A stretch of 64,000 nucleotides of DNA. Origin: Lactuca virosa (taxonomy: Eukaryota; Streptophyta; Magnoliopsida; Asterales; Asteraceae). Shown in pieces: positions 11,091 through 21,875 of the stretch. A model generated the notes under the pieces. That model saw only the letters and a list, made by a program, of their open reading frames with translations, was not told where the DNA came from and did no database searches. The stretch spans positions 249,686,321 to 249,750,320 of the forward strand of contig CAKMRJ010005412.1 of NCBI GenBank assembly GCA_928212115.1, in the 5' to 3' direction. Every line of letters begins with the position of its first letter. The first letter of the stretch is position 1. The position numbers were made by a program, and so were the translations under genes.

Positions 11091-11359
11091 TCCAAGTTCT
11101 GATAAGGAAATTCTTCAACTATATGAGCTTTATGGCAGCTTTTGCAAGTGCCATGTTTCTATTTAACTCATTCCCAAGACAGATTAAGAGTATAATATAT
11201 TGCCACTTATTCTACGTCAAAAAATAATCTAAGATATAAAATTAAAAATTAAAAACTAAATGTTGCAATAAATCTCTATCAAAGCATAAGTGAAGAAGTT
11301 GATCTAAAAAAGAAAGTGTTTGAACATTCATGCAGATCCAAGGATGAAAAGAAATGTAA

Positions 11360-11535
11360 TGGATACAAAGACCTAACGGAAATAAGCAATAACAATGTAA
11401 AAACTAGTCACTAGCCCTAGAAAATAGGATACTCCTGTAACCAAGCATCCCAATGTTCACCTGCAATGGAATTTGTCAAACGCCAGTTATTCAATAAGTA
11501 AATAAACCAACCCAAAGACTAACCATCTAACCCGT
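11360..11535. other. Short unique flank with gypsy-1 TSD
   Basis: No gene seen. It ends with CCCGT (11531-11535), the left target-site duplication of gypsy-1. Confidence 0.6.
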
Positions 11536-11837
11536 TGAAACAACCCAAAATTTCGTTTTCAAAACATTATTAAAGCCATCAACCATCCAAAATCATAAGT
11601 AAAATCATAATCATGTATCATAAACATCATAGTATCTCTCTCAAATCAAATCTCATATCCAAATATTAGAGTCTAGCTCCCAGGCTGAAGATTGTGGTGT
11701 GTGCCATGCGATCATCCCGAGCCCTTCCCAGTGCTAGTGGAAGTACCTGAAACCAAAACTGAAAACAATAAGCATAAAGCTTAGTGAGTCTCCCCAATCT
11801 ACCACATACCATCTACACATAGCATGCAACTAGGAGA

Positions 11838-12240
11838 TACAGGCCTTGCCCACACTCGTGGAGATACGGGCCTCACCCACACTCCGCTAACTGGGAGATA
11901 CGGGTCCCTGCCACACTCCGCTATCTAGGAGATACGGGCCTCGCCCACACTCCACTTTCTAGGAGATACGGGCCTCGCCCACACTCCACTATCTCTGAGG
12001 TACGGGCCTCGCCCATGCTCAGCTACTTCGAGATACGAGCCTCGCCCACACTCGACTATGATGAGGTACGGGCCTCGCCCACACTCAATTACTAAGCCCA
12101 ACATACAAGTATCACACAGACAACATGTAAAGCTAATCTACTGCTCATACATCATATTTAACTACTACTATGAGATACGGGCCTCGCCCACGCTCTGCTA
12201 GGATAGGATACGGGCCCCGCCCACACTCAACAACTATCAT
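11838..12240. repeat. Tandem repeats in the gypsy-1 LTR
   Basis: Roughly 30-60-bp units each contain 'gagatacgggcctcgcccacactc' or a close variant, about nine to ten times. The right LTR has fewer units (26390-26515 and 34016-34080), so the array changes copy number. Confidence 0.85.
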
Positions 12241-12476
12241 ATCACACTACGGGCCGGCCTTGGTGTCGTAGACCCGTTCCTACTGAAGGAGAACTCACCT
12301 CGTATAACTGGCTGCTGATATCCCGAGTGAGAAATCCATGTCCGCTGCTCCGGCGACTCCCCGGCTACAATCACATAACATTCTGAATCAACTGATGATT
12401 CCTCATGGAGTAAATGACCAATTTACCCCCTGGTCAAAGTTAAAGTCCTGATCAGAGTCAACTTTAGGTTGACTCT

Positions 12477-13417
12477 ACTCGCCGAGTCCTACTATGGACT
12501 CGCCGAGTTCCCTAACTCACAATTCTCTAACTTGCGACTCGACTCGCCGAGTCGGGGCGTAGACTCGTCGAGTCCTTCTACTTTCAGATCCTTGTTCTAA
12601 CTCACTGAGTCCTCTTCCACTCACTGATTCAACTCGCAACTCTCAAATCGGAGAAATCGGGAGTTTGCACTCCTACTCGCCGAGTCCAATGAACGACTCG
12701 TCGAGTCCTATGCATGTCTTCACTATACAGTTGATTCTAATCGATTCCAGTGCATCAAATTCATAGACCTGAGCTTCTAGGGCCGATATAACACGTAAAG
12801 TTGCCAACTTTACGTACATGCATAGAGGTATGAACCTAAAACACTAAAATAAGCTACAAATGGGAACCTAGGGTTTGGAACAAGGCCTTGCTTTGCATAA
12901 AGGTGGCTACTTTGAGCTCCTGGAGCTCAATGATGTCCAGATCTATAGTTCCCTACCCTAAGGGAGCTCCAATCTCGAGTTTGGACCTTGAAATGTCCCA
13001 AAAGTGGCAAAACAAGCATATATGAAGATCTACTAGGAAAATAAACAAGGTAGAGGCTTTATTACCAGATGAAGTAGCAAATGGAAGCTAGCTTCTGGAT
13101 CTCCTTCTTCTCCTTTGCACCTTCTCTCCTTCCTTCTCTTCTACACTTCCAAGAATGCACCAAAACACTCAAAATCAAGAAGGAATCACTCAACTTACCA
13201 ATGGAGGGCTAGGGTTTTGAGGGGGAACGCTCTAGAGGTGCTGGAGACTGGGATGGGGGCTATAAGGACGTTTAAATAGGGTACAAACCCTAAGAATTAG
13301 GGTTTCATCCAGACTGGCAGACTCGCCGAGTCAGAAATGGACTCGTCGAGTCGCCCCACTAAGTCCATGTGCATTCCCGCTTCTACTCGACGAGTCGGGG
13401 CTACTGACTCGTCGAGT
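12477..13417. repeat. Ten ACTCGNCGAGT palindromes in the gypsy-1 LTR
   Basis: Perfect 5+1+5 palindromes start at 12477, 12498, 12542, 12563, 12675, 12696, 13321, 13341, 13385 and 13407. The centre base is C, T or A. They fall in two clusters about 0.65 kb apart, often about 21 bp from the next one. The right LTR keeps most of them (34320-34560 and 35165-35265). Role unknown. Confidence 0.9.
12793..12815. repeat. 23-bp perfect palindrome in the LTR
   Basis: ACGTAAAGTTG, a one-base centre C, then CAACTTTACGT. The same sequence is kept in the right LTR at 34639-34661, and a similar palindrome sits at the corresponding place in the diverged LTR at 57793-57807. Confidence 0.9.
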
Positions 13418-13474
13418 AACCCTTAAGAAAGGAAATTCAACATTTAAATTACATACCAGGAATGGGGCGTTACA

Positions 13475-13520
13475 CCCGTTGTCCCGTTAATATAGCCTAA
13501 AACTTTATAGGCTTTGGCGT
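13475..13520. other. 46-bp copy of gypsy-1 right flank inside the element
   Basis: These 46 bases are identical to 35322-35367, the host DNA to the right of the element including the CCCGT TSD. Here they follow the left LTR directly, where the polypurine tract and integrase end should be. At 13521 the sequence switches to integrase coding sequence. This marks a rearrangement junction. Confidence 0.92.
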
Positions 13521-13958
13521 CCGTCTGAGGGTGGAAAGCTGAAGATACGTATCCCAACTGCCACCGAAATCTAACACACATGCCCGAAGCATGTCCTCGA
13601 GGGTCTGGATCGTCCTCTCGCTCTGTCCGTCCGTCTGAGGGTGGAAAGCGGTGCTGAAAAGGAGACGAGTACCCATCTCGTCGTGAAACCGCTTCCAAAA
13701 CCTGGAAGTAAAACGGACGTCTCTGTCTGATACCACTGAGACAGACACTCCATGACGTGCCACCACCTCTCGCACATAAATCTCAAGCAGTTTTTCGGCT
13801 GAGATGCTCTCCTGGATCGGTATGAAATGCACACTCTTGGTCAACCGATCCACGATGACCCAAATCGAATCTACCCCATGTGCGGTCCTGGGAAGCTTAG
13901 TAATGAAATCCATGGCGATATCCTCCCATTTCCACACGGGAATGTCCAGCGGCTGCAT
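13521..13958 (-). pseudogene. Gypsy-1 integrase core (truncated)
   Basis: The frame has the gypsy integrase catalytic region: WEDIAMDFITKLP..., VIVDRLTKSVHFIP, VSVVSDRDVRFTSRFW, then AFHPQTDGQSERTIQTLEDML. The DDE residues are the Asp in MDFI, the Asp in SDRD and the Glu in SERT. The frame ends after GGSWDTYLQL, where coding sequence is replaced by a second copy of the FHPQTD-coding stretch and then by host flank. The C-terminal integrase domain and any chromodomain are absent. In an intact element integrase would insert the cDNA into chromatin. Confidence 0.9.
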
Positions 13959-14006
13959 CTTGCCGTGGGGCCTCTGGTGCTCTACCTTGACCTTCCTGCA
14001 GGTCAG

Positions 14007-14639
14007 TCATCTCTCCACATACCAAGCTACGTCCCGCTTCATGCAGGGCCACCAGTAATCGGGTCGAAGATCTCTGTACATCTTCGTCGCCCCTGGGTGA
14101 ATGGAGAACCGAGACTTGTGGGCCTCATCCATCAATACCTGCCGTACTCCGCCCCAGTACGGTACCCATACCCTCCCATGCAGGGTCAACAGTCCTCGGC
14201 TATCATAATCAAAAGAAGTCACCCGACCCACGATCCTCTCACACTCCTGCCTCTCCTCCTTCAGGCCCTCAACCTGTGCCTCTCTAATCTGCTCCAGCAA
14301 TGGAGTCATCACTGTCATCCTCAAACACATGTCTCGTATCGGGGCCGCCACCACCTTGCGGCTCAGGGCATCGGCCACTACGTTGGCCTTGCCCGGGTGG
14401 TAAAGGATCTCACAATCGTAATCCTTAACCACATCTAACCATCGACGCTGCCTCATGTTCAGATTCGGCTGATCCATTAGGTACCTCAGACTCTTGTGAT
14501 CTGTGTAAATAGTACATCGGACCCCATAGAGGTAATGCCGCCAAATCTTGAGGGCGAACACAATGGCCCCCAACTCTAAGTCATGCGTCGGATAGTTAGC
14601 CTCGTGAGGCTTCAACTGTCTAGAGGCATAAACTACCAC
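14007..14639 (-). pseudogene. Gypsy-1 RNase H and integrase zinc-binding region
   Basis: It starts inside RNase H (VVYASRQLKPHEANYPTHDLEL, then FALKIWRHYLYG, YTDHKSLRYLMDQ and ALSRK). It continues into the integrase N-terminal region (HIHPGATKMYRDLRPDYWWPCMK-like), ending MKRDVAWYVER near 14007. A TGA just upstream (near 14640) separates it from the first part of RNase H, and a further break lies before the integrase core. RNase H removes the RNA strand during reverse transcription; the N-terminal HHCC region helps integrase multimerise. Confidence 0.88.
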
Positions 14640-15076
14640 ATGGCCTCACTGCATCAACATTGCTCCCATGCCTGTGATCGAAGCGTCACAGTAGACCACA
14701 AAATCATCTACTCCCTCTAGCAGGGTGAGAATCGGTGCCTCGCACAATCGCTGCCTGAGCGTCTCGAAGGATGCTTGCTGCTCAGGACCCCAGCGATCCG
14801 CAACCGACTTCTTGGTCAGTCGAGTGAGCGGTGCTGCTATCTTGGAGAAATCATGGATGAATCTCCTGTAGTACCCTGCTAAGCCCAGGAAGCTCCGAAT
14901 CTCAGATGGAGACTTCGGGACCTCTCACTGCATCACGGCCTCTATCTTGGCCGGATCGACTAATATACCCTTCTGGTTGACGAGGTGTCCCAGAAACTGC
15001 ACCTCGCGCAACCAGAACTCACACTTAGAGAACTTTGCCAAAAGTCTCTCCCTCCTATGTGTCTCTAGCACCTCTC
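14640..15076 (-). pseudogene. Gypsy-1 RT thumb / RNase H start, no open frame
   Basis: Translation of short stretches gives gypsy RT connection motifs such as FLGHLVNQKGI, FLGLAGYYRRFIHDF and VYCDASITGMG, but in changing frames with stops. It bridges the two longer frames on either side and confirms a decayed pol rather than a deletion here. Confidence 0.75.
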
Positions 15077-15727
15077 TCAGGTGCTCCTCGTGCTGCTCCT
15101 GGAGTAAACCAAGATGTCTTCAATAAACACTATCACAGACAGATCCAGCATCGGCCTGCATACGCGGTTCATGAGATCCATGAATGCGGCTGGAGCATTG
15201 GTGAGCCCAAACGGCATCACCACAAACTCATAATGACCATAGTGGGTCCTAAAAGTAGTCTTCTGCACATCATCATCTCTGACTCCCATCTAGTGATATC
15301 CAGACCGTAGATCAATCTTGGAAAACCAAGATGCCCCCTGCAGCTGATCGAACAAATCATCTATCCTCGGGAGTGGGTAACGGTTCTTCACCGTTACCTT
15401 ATTCAGCTCCCGGTAATCAATGCACATACAGTGCGACCCGTCCTTCTTCTTCACAAACAGGATCGGGGCTCCCCATGGCGAACTGCTCGGTCTAATAAAA
15501 CCCTTGTCTAGTAGCTCCTGCAGCTGCGTAGACAACTCCTGCATCTCAGGAGGAGCCAACCGATACGGTGCCTTGGCTATCAGAGCCGCACCAGGAACCA
15601 GATCAATCCTAAACTCAACCTGTCTCTCCGGGGGTATCCCCGATAAATCCTCTGGGAATACGTCCGGGTACTCTAGCACTACTGGTACATCATCAACTGT
15701 CTCCTTACCCTTTTCGCGGGTATCCAT
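15077..15727 (-). pseudogene. Gypsy-1 reverse transcriptase, decayed
   Basis: Two stretches in the same frame are separated by one premature TAG near 15290, at RSGYH(stop)MGV where other elements have Gln. Motifs in order are EYPDVFPEDLSGIPPERQ, LAPPEMQELSTQL, GFIRPSSSPWGAPILFVKKK, CIDYRELNKVT, YPLPRIDDLFDQLQGA, FSKIDLRSGYH, FGLTNAPAAFMDLMN and VIVFIEDILVYSRS. The catalytic F-I-D-D motif is F-I-E-D here, a Glu for the first metal-binding Asp, which should cripple polymerisation. The family role is to copy element RNA into DNA in cytoplasmic particles. Confidence 0.93.
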
Positions 15728-15742
15728 AACATATGCGACGTA

Positions 15743-16204
15743 TCATGCGCATCCCTGCTGGAAATAGCGCCTCGCTCTCACTGCTGAGCAAAGAATCGGT
15801 CCGCGTTGCGGCCTTTCGCCCTGAATCACTAACTCTCCCCCGCTAGGAGTGCGAACCCTCACCAACTGGCGCTCACAGTCAATCACTGCCCCGTTCGGGC
15901 TCAACCAATCCATACCTACTATAACTTTATTCCCTCGTAAGGGAATAGGAACCAAATCCACCATGAACTTCTCGTCATACAGCCGTAATGTACATCCCCT
16001 ATGGACTCTCGCGACCCTGACGGTCCTGTCATCGGCTATCTCAACATCAAGTGGACAATCCATCTCCCCTGGAGCTCTGCTAAATCGCTTGCTAAATGCG
16101 AGCGAAACGAATGATCGGGTAGCCCCCGAATCAAACAATACCGTAGCTGAAATGCCGTTCACTAAGAACGACCCTATACACAAACACATAATCATGAGAA
16201 ACAA
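15743..16204 (-). pseudogene. Gypsy-1 retropepsin (protease) domain
   Basis: The aspartic protease signature is VLFDSGATRSFVS (D-S-G active site), followed by VIVGMDWLSPNGAVIDCERQLV, the flap and second core typical of gypsy PR. The frame is the same as the reverse transcriptase downstream, with an interruption at 15740. It is separated from gag by the copia-1 insertion. The protease would cleave the Gag-Pol precursor. Confidence 0.9.
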
Positions 16205-16237
16205 ACTATACCAAAAACAGAGATAAGAGGAAAATAC

Positions 16238-17002
16238 TGATGGGTTTTCAGCATTCTAACACTCCTATGGTGTACATGCAACCCTAGAAACCTTGGATCT
16301 ATGTTTGACTAAGATACATGCAAATAATTATTTTTCCAAGGTTCTTATCCTAACTAGCATGGCATGGGGTACTTGAATCAAATAAAACTAGTAGAATTAC
16401 TTACCTTGTAGTAGTAGTTGATTGCTTGGAGTTTGAGAGCCTAGCACCAATAATGTGGATGCCTCAAATGGAAGTCACAAATCAGCACAAACTTGGAAAC
16501 TTGAGAGAATAGTCACAAACTTCTTGAAATCGACCCTCTTAGTTTACACACATCAACTAGTCCAATTTCAAGAACCAAAGCCTCCTTTATATAGTGTGGT
16601 GGATTAGGGTTACATCCATGTAAACCCTAAAACCCATGTCTTTTCATTTCCATGAGATCCATGGGTTAAAGCTCTATGGAGTATCCATGGACTTTCCATG
16701 CAAGCCTAGCCCATTCCAAATAAGCATTAGCCCAAACTATATAAATACAAGAGCCCATATTTAATTAGTCATACTTTTGATCTCTAAATTAATTCTAAAT
16801 TAATTATAGATCAACACTAATTAAATAATATGATTTTATATTAATATATTAGGACTTATAATATATTAATAAATCATAACTTATACTATTCTCAAACGAT
16901 TATCCATAAATTGTTCGGGTGAAGTGCAACCCAAATGGACCATGCCGGGTCGGGTCAAGTACATACCAAATATAGTTATGGACTTAGACACTATATCCAA
17001 CA
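16238..17002 (-). repeat. Copia-1 3' LTR
   Basis: 765 bp, TG...CA, matching 23191-23955 almost perfectly. It is followed by GTCTCCCACTTGG, the reverse complement of the polypurine tract. Confidence 0.95.
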
Positions 17003-17839
17003 GTCTCCCACTTGGATAAGTATAATAACTATAGTTGCAAGTATGACTTCAGGAACCGATCAGCAATCGTAGCTCTTTAAACTCTGTTGAACTACGAAGC
17101 GCCATTTTAGATAAGTGATCATATAATCCTCTGTTCTAGATATCAGCCGGACAAATACATGGAACATGGTCTTGCTTATTGTCCAACATTTGTTTCCCGA
17201 TTTCTGATTTGTTTGACATATAACTTAACTGAACACATCAATTTAGTTCTGACCGGGCCCGGTACATAGGTCAAAACAAAATCATCGAGGGGCCCAGATA
17301 TCGCTTCTTATCCTAGAAGGAACAGATAAACTTCGACTCATATGTTTGCTCTACTACTTGTTGAACTACACACAAAGGCACGGTTTATAACATCGAGTTA
17401 CCAATGCGTTTTCGTGCAATCAATGCATAACCAACTCATAGGCAACAAATCATATCTCTAGGTTTGAAGACTTATATGATATTACCGTCTCACGATCACT
17501 CGAGATAAATTCCATGAAGTGATACAAGTGAGCGTGGGTTGAATCCAATACTCAGAACTTATGAGCACTCATGAGTCCTGTAGCCCCGCTTTGTCTAACA
17601 TCTTAGACCTCTACAAGCCAACCCATGACAGTCTTGATTCATATCTACTTCCAACATATGACCGACTGTGGAGAGTTTGAATAATATGATATAAACCATA
17701 ACATAATTATTCTGGAAGTCAAAACATGCAAAAAGAAATAATAGTAAACGATTGACAAGAGATAGCAACACTTTACTCATAAATAACAACTTTTATTTAT
17801 CATCAAATGTCAATTACATTTTACAAATTTCAAGATTAT
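17003..17839 (-). other. Copia-1 3' untranslated region
   Basis: About 840 bp between the pol stop codon and the 3' LTR without a coding frame. A related stretch follows the left LTR of copia-2 (27341-28150) and is well conserved there, for example the words 'cttcaggaaccgatcagcaatcgtagctct' and 'gagcactcatgagt'. That suggests a functional untranslated region. Confidence 0.7.
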
Positions 17840-20593
17840 CTAACTACTAAAACTAATATCATCCTTCAGCCCTATGCTCCGAGCATGCTGGAGATGCTTA
17901 GCCCGAGTCAGTCCCTTCGTGAGGGGATCTGCTGGGTTCTCATCCGATGATACCCTCTTTGCCACGAGGATTCCTTCTTCTATTCGATGTCTGATGAAGT
18001 GATATTTTCTGTCAATGTGTCTGGATCTCCCATGATCTCTTGGTTCCTTGGCTAAGGCAACCGCACTATTGCTGTCACAGAAAATCTCCATTGGCTCCTT
18101 TATAGCTGGTACAACTCCAAGGTCTCCGATGAAGTTCTTTAGCCATATAGCCTCCTTTGCTGCCTCGCTTGCTGCTATATACTCTGATTCACAAGTGGAA
18201 TCAGCCACTGTCTCCTGCTTGGAACTTTTCCAAGTAATTGCCCCTCCGTTTAGAGTAAAGACCCAGCCCGACTGAGAGCGGAAATTATCCCTGTCAGTCT
18301 GAAAGCTAGCATCACTGTACCCTACAACTCTCAAGTCCTCACTGCCACCGAGGGTAAGGACCCAGTCCTTAGTCCTCCGTAGGTACTTGAGGATATTCTT
18401 TACCGCAGTCCAGTGTGCCTTGCCAGGGTTCCCCTGATACCTGCTAACCATGCTCAAAGCAAAGGCTACATCAGGTCGAGTACACGTCATAGCATACATG
18501 ATCGATCCTACAGCTGAAGCATAAGGTATTCGACTCATTTCTGCTATCTCAGCCTCAGTACTAGGGCTTTGTGTCTTACTCAATCTGGCGTTACTCTGGA
18601 TGGGTAACTCTCCTTTCTTGGAGTTATGCATGTTGAACCTTTTCAACACTTTGTCCACATAGGTGCTTTGACTAAGTCCAATTAGTCTTTTACTCCTGTT
18701 TCTCAAAATCCTTATCCCTAGGATATAGGCAGCTTCTCCAAGGTCCTTCATAGCGAAACACTTCCCAAGCCAAGACTTTACTTCCTGCAGGGTTGGGATG
18801 TCATTTCCTATGAGTAGTATGTCATCCACATATAGTACCAAAAAGCTTACTATACTCCGACTAGCCTTGATATAGACACAAGATTCATCTTCACTCCTTG
18901 AAAAGCCAAATTCTTTGACTTTCTCATCAAAGCAAAGATTCCATCTGCGAGGTGCCTGTTTTAATCCATAAATGGATTTCTCGAGCTTACACACTCTACT
19001 GGGGTACTCTGTACTGACAAAACCCTCTGGCTGAACCATGTAAACATCTTCAGCCAACTTTCCATTAAGGAAAGCGGTTTTGACATCCATTTGCCATATT
19101 TCATAATCATGAAATGCAGCAATGGCTAACAGAACCCTAATAGACTTAATCTTGGCCACTGGTGAAAAGGTCTCATCATAATCAACTCCCGGAGTTTGAG
19201 AATAACCCTTTGCAACTAGTCGTGCCTTATAAGTGTGTACATTACCCTCCATGTTGGTCTTCTTCTTGAAGATCCATTTGCACCCAACTAGCTTACGATC
19301 AGGTACATTGTCAACCAAGTTCCAAACTTGATTGTCATACATGGACTGTATCTCGCTATCCATAGCCTCTTTCCATTTAGCAGCCTCAGGGCCTGCCATG
19401 GCTTCTGTGTAGCTGTTAGGCTCATCCAGATTTACCAGTGTGTTATCACTGATAAGTGTCTCACCTTCTGCAGTAATATGAAAACCATAATAATGCTCAG
19501 GTGCATTCCTAACTCTGGTGGAACGCCTCAGAGGTATAGATTCTTCAGTCGGCTCAACAGGAGTTTCCTCCTCAGGTTGAGGGTTAGGGTTTGAGGTTCC
19601 TTCACCACTTGACTCTTGAATTTCCTCAAGGTCAATTTGCCTCCCACTGTCTCCTTGGCTCATGAATTCTCTCTCTCGAAAGAATCCTCTTCTTGCTACA
19701 AAGACCACATTATCACTGGGTCTGTAGAAGATGTAACCAAAGGATTTCTGTGGGTAGCCGATGAAAATACACCTTTCGTTTCGGGGTTCGAGCTTATCGT
19801 GAGTCTCGCGTCTCACGAAAGCCTCACAACCCCAAATCTTGATGTGGTCTAGATTGGGAACTTTTCCAGTCCACACCTCGTGAGGTGTTTTGGCAACCTT
19901 CTTTGTAGGGACTAGATTAAGGATATGGGCAGCAGTCTCTAAGGCATACCCCCAAATGAGATTGGTAGCGAAGCTCGACTCATCATGGAATGAACCATGT
20001 CCAACAAGGTCCGATTGCGCCTCTCAGCTACACCATTCAACTGTGGTGTCCTAGGAGGTGTCAATTGTGAGACAATCCCACATTCCTTAAGATAGTCAAG
20101 GAACTCAGTACTAAGATACTCACCACCACGATCGGATTGAAGCATCTTAATGTTCCTGCCCAACTGATTCTCCACTTCTTGCTTAAACTCTTTTTCATTT
20201 CTCAAAGGTTTCTGACTTATGCTTGATTAGGTAGACATATCCATATCTACTAAAATCATCAGTAAAAGTCACATAGAACCGATTAGCATCTCTTGTGGTT
20301 CTGAAGGGTCCACACACATCCGTGTGTATGAGGTCCAACAAACCTTCACCCCTAGCACAAGTGCCAGTAAAAGGTGACTTTGTCATTTTACCAAGCAAAC
20401 AAGATTCACAACTATCATCTGACTTTAGGTCAAATGACTCCAAGACTCCATCCTTTTGGAGTTGGACTATGCGTTTCTTGCTTACATATCCAAGACGACA
20501 ATGCCATAAGGATGCTTTATCTAAGCTAGTGGAAGAGTTAATACACAATACATTATTTCCTAGATTATCTACAACAGATACAGTTTCATACAC
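17840..20593 (-). pseudogene. Copia-1 pol: integrase, reverse transcriptase, RNase H
   Basis: From 20593 the frame gives GAG-pre-integrase (LWHCRLGYVSKKRI), the zinc-binding CESCLLGKM, and integrase core (DLIHTDVCGPF, TFTDDFSRYGYVYL, then SDRGGEYLSTEF). The 678-codon frame 19876-17840 then holds the integrase end, the copia hinge, reverse transcriptase (WKEAMDSEIQSM, VGCKWIFKKK, MDVKTAFLNGKL, SIYGLKQAPRRW, VLYVDDILLIGN) and RNase H (VVGYSDASF, STCESEYIAASEA, IFCDSNSAVALAKE, RSRHIDRKYHFIR). The YVDD catalytic motif is intact. Two frameshifts, near 20200 and near 19945, put the middle integrase part (19939-20205) in another frame, so the polyprotein is broken. Pol makes and integrates the element cDNA. 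Confidence 0.95.
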
Positions 20594-20789
20594 GCCATCA
20601 CAAGGTAATGCTTAAAATAAAGAACATTATTAAAGAAAGCATCAATACTACCATTATTATTATCAAATAAAAGGTAAAACCTTGTTTATACAATGCATGA
20701 AAGGAAATAACATTTCTTGCCATTTCTGGCGAATAATAACATTTATTCAAATCTAATGTAAACCCACTATTTAGCACTAAGAAATAAAC
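20594..20789 (-). other. Copia-1 gag-pol junction, decayed
   Basis: Short coding-like stretch between the gag frame and the pre-integrase domain, with stops in every frame. It should hold the rest of the protease. Confidence 0.6.
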
Positions 20790-21875
20790 TCATATCTTGG
20801 TGACAGGTGAAGCTTTCCTTTTTCCCATGATCAAGTTTATCTTTCCCTGCTCCACATTCTCACTTCTTTTTAGTCCCTGCAAATCACAACATATGTGAAT
20901 ACCACAACCTGTATCAAGGACCCAAGACTTAGAATGAGGTGAGTTATTAGACAATATAGTGTATATACCTGCATGGTTGGGTTTTACTTTCCCATCCTTC
21001 AAATCTTGCTGGTACTTTGGGCAGTTTCGCTTCCAGTGCGACTTTTCATGGCAATAGAAGCATTCAGCCTCATTAGGGTTAGCAGAAGGAGTGACAAAAC
21101 CTTTCTTGGTTTTGCTTGAAGAGGAGCCTTCAAGGGTCTTACCCTTGGTACCCTTAGAAGGGTTCTTTCTCTTCTTCCCTTTTCCATGCCCGATTGCCAA
21201 GACATTGGCCGCAGTTGGAGTAGGAGTAGGAGTAGTAACAACCGACTTACCCTTTAGACCACTTTCAGCGGTCTTCAAGAGTCCTTGAAGTTTGCTGAGG
21301 GTGACTTCTTCCTTGTTTATGTGATATGTCATGCGGAATTGATCATAACACGATGGCAAGGAGTGCAAAATGATGTCTATTGCTAACTCCTCAGGGAAGT
21401 TCACATTCAGCTTCAGTAAACGGTCCACATACCTTTGCATTTTCTGCATGTGGCCCGTGATGGGTTCACCATCCTTCATTCGGGTTGTTATCATGAAGGA
21501 GATTATTTCATATCGCTCTTGACGAGCACTTTGATGGTAGCGGTCCATCAAGTCCTGGTGCATCTCAAAAGGATAATAGTCCTCATAGGACTTTTGGAGC
21601 TCGGCTGTCATGGTGGCCATCATGATGCATGCCACTTTTGTAGCATCTCTTTCATGTACCTCATATTCAGCAAGCTCTTCAGGAGTAGCAGTTGGCTCGG
21701 GTACCTTCAGCTCCTTGTCGAGAACATATTCTTTGTTCTCATACCGAGTGACCATCCTGATGTTTCTGATCCAATCTGTAAAGTTGGACCCATCAAAGAT
21801 GACTCTCCCACAAAGATTCATGAGAGAGAAGGAGCTAGTAGGGTTTGAGCCAGAAACATTGTTATTGGAAGACAT
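20790..21875 (-). pseudogene. Copia-1 gag with zinc knuckle and protease start
   Basis: A 361-codon frame starting MSSNNNVSGSNPTSSF. It has the copia Gag core (FDGSNFTDWIRNIRMV near residues 28-43, then a helical region around HMQKMQRYVDRLLKLNV), a basic linker (KGKKRKNPSKGTKGKT) and the zinc knuckle CFYCHEKSHWKRNC near residue 272. In that knuckle the usual Gly before His is Ser. It ends in the protease region with WVLDTGCGIHICC, where DTG is the protease active site. The frame then stops early. Gag builds the virus-like particle and packages element RNA. Confidence 0.93.

Larger units (their letters stand above)
8766..11150 (-). mobile_element. Truncated copia element (LTR plus pol 3' end), copy A'
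   Basis: Minus-strand order: the RNase H end (11090-10840), a purine tract, the polypurine-like stretch TTCAAGTGGGAGAT, then an LTR starting TGTTAGGGTATG at 10722 and running to about 8766. Without the 889-bp insertion the LTR would be about 1.06 kb, similar to copy A. The rest of pol, gag and the other LTR are missing. Confidence 0.7.
7640..11359. repeat. Segmental duplication, copy A'
   Basis: Second copy of the block at 640-4476 in the same orientation. It lacks the solo LTR found in A and carries an extra insertion at 9112-10000. It has lost about 190 bp next to the copia pol remnant. Homology stops near 11359, about 175 bp before the gypsy-1 insertion. Confidence 0.85.
11536..13474 (-). 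repeat. Gypsy-1 left (3') LTR, 1939 bp
   Basis: It matches the right LTR pieces at 26091-26585 and 34006-35321 along its length. It contains a tandem array of 'gatacgggcctcgcccacactc' units, a 23-bp perfect palindrome and ten ACTCGNCGAGT palindromes. It is longer than the right LTR (about 1811 bp without the insertion), mostly because it has more tandem units. Confidence 0.92.

Noticed and set aside
11838..12240. Regularly repeated units resembling a CRISPR array
   Set aside because: The repeats lie inside a plant retrotransposon LTR, spacers are not unique and are often repeated, and there is no cas gene. They are LTR tandem repeats.
13827..14438. 203-codon plus-strand frame opposite gypsy-1 RNase H and integrase
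   Set aside because: It is the antisense shadow of the real minus-strand pol and has no domain of its own.
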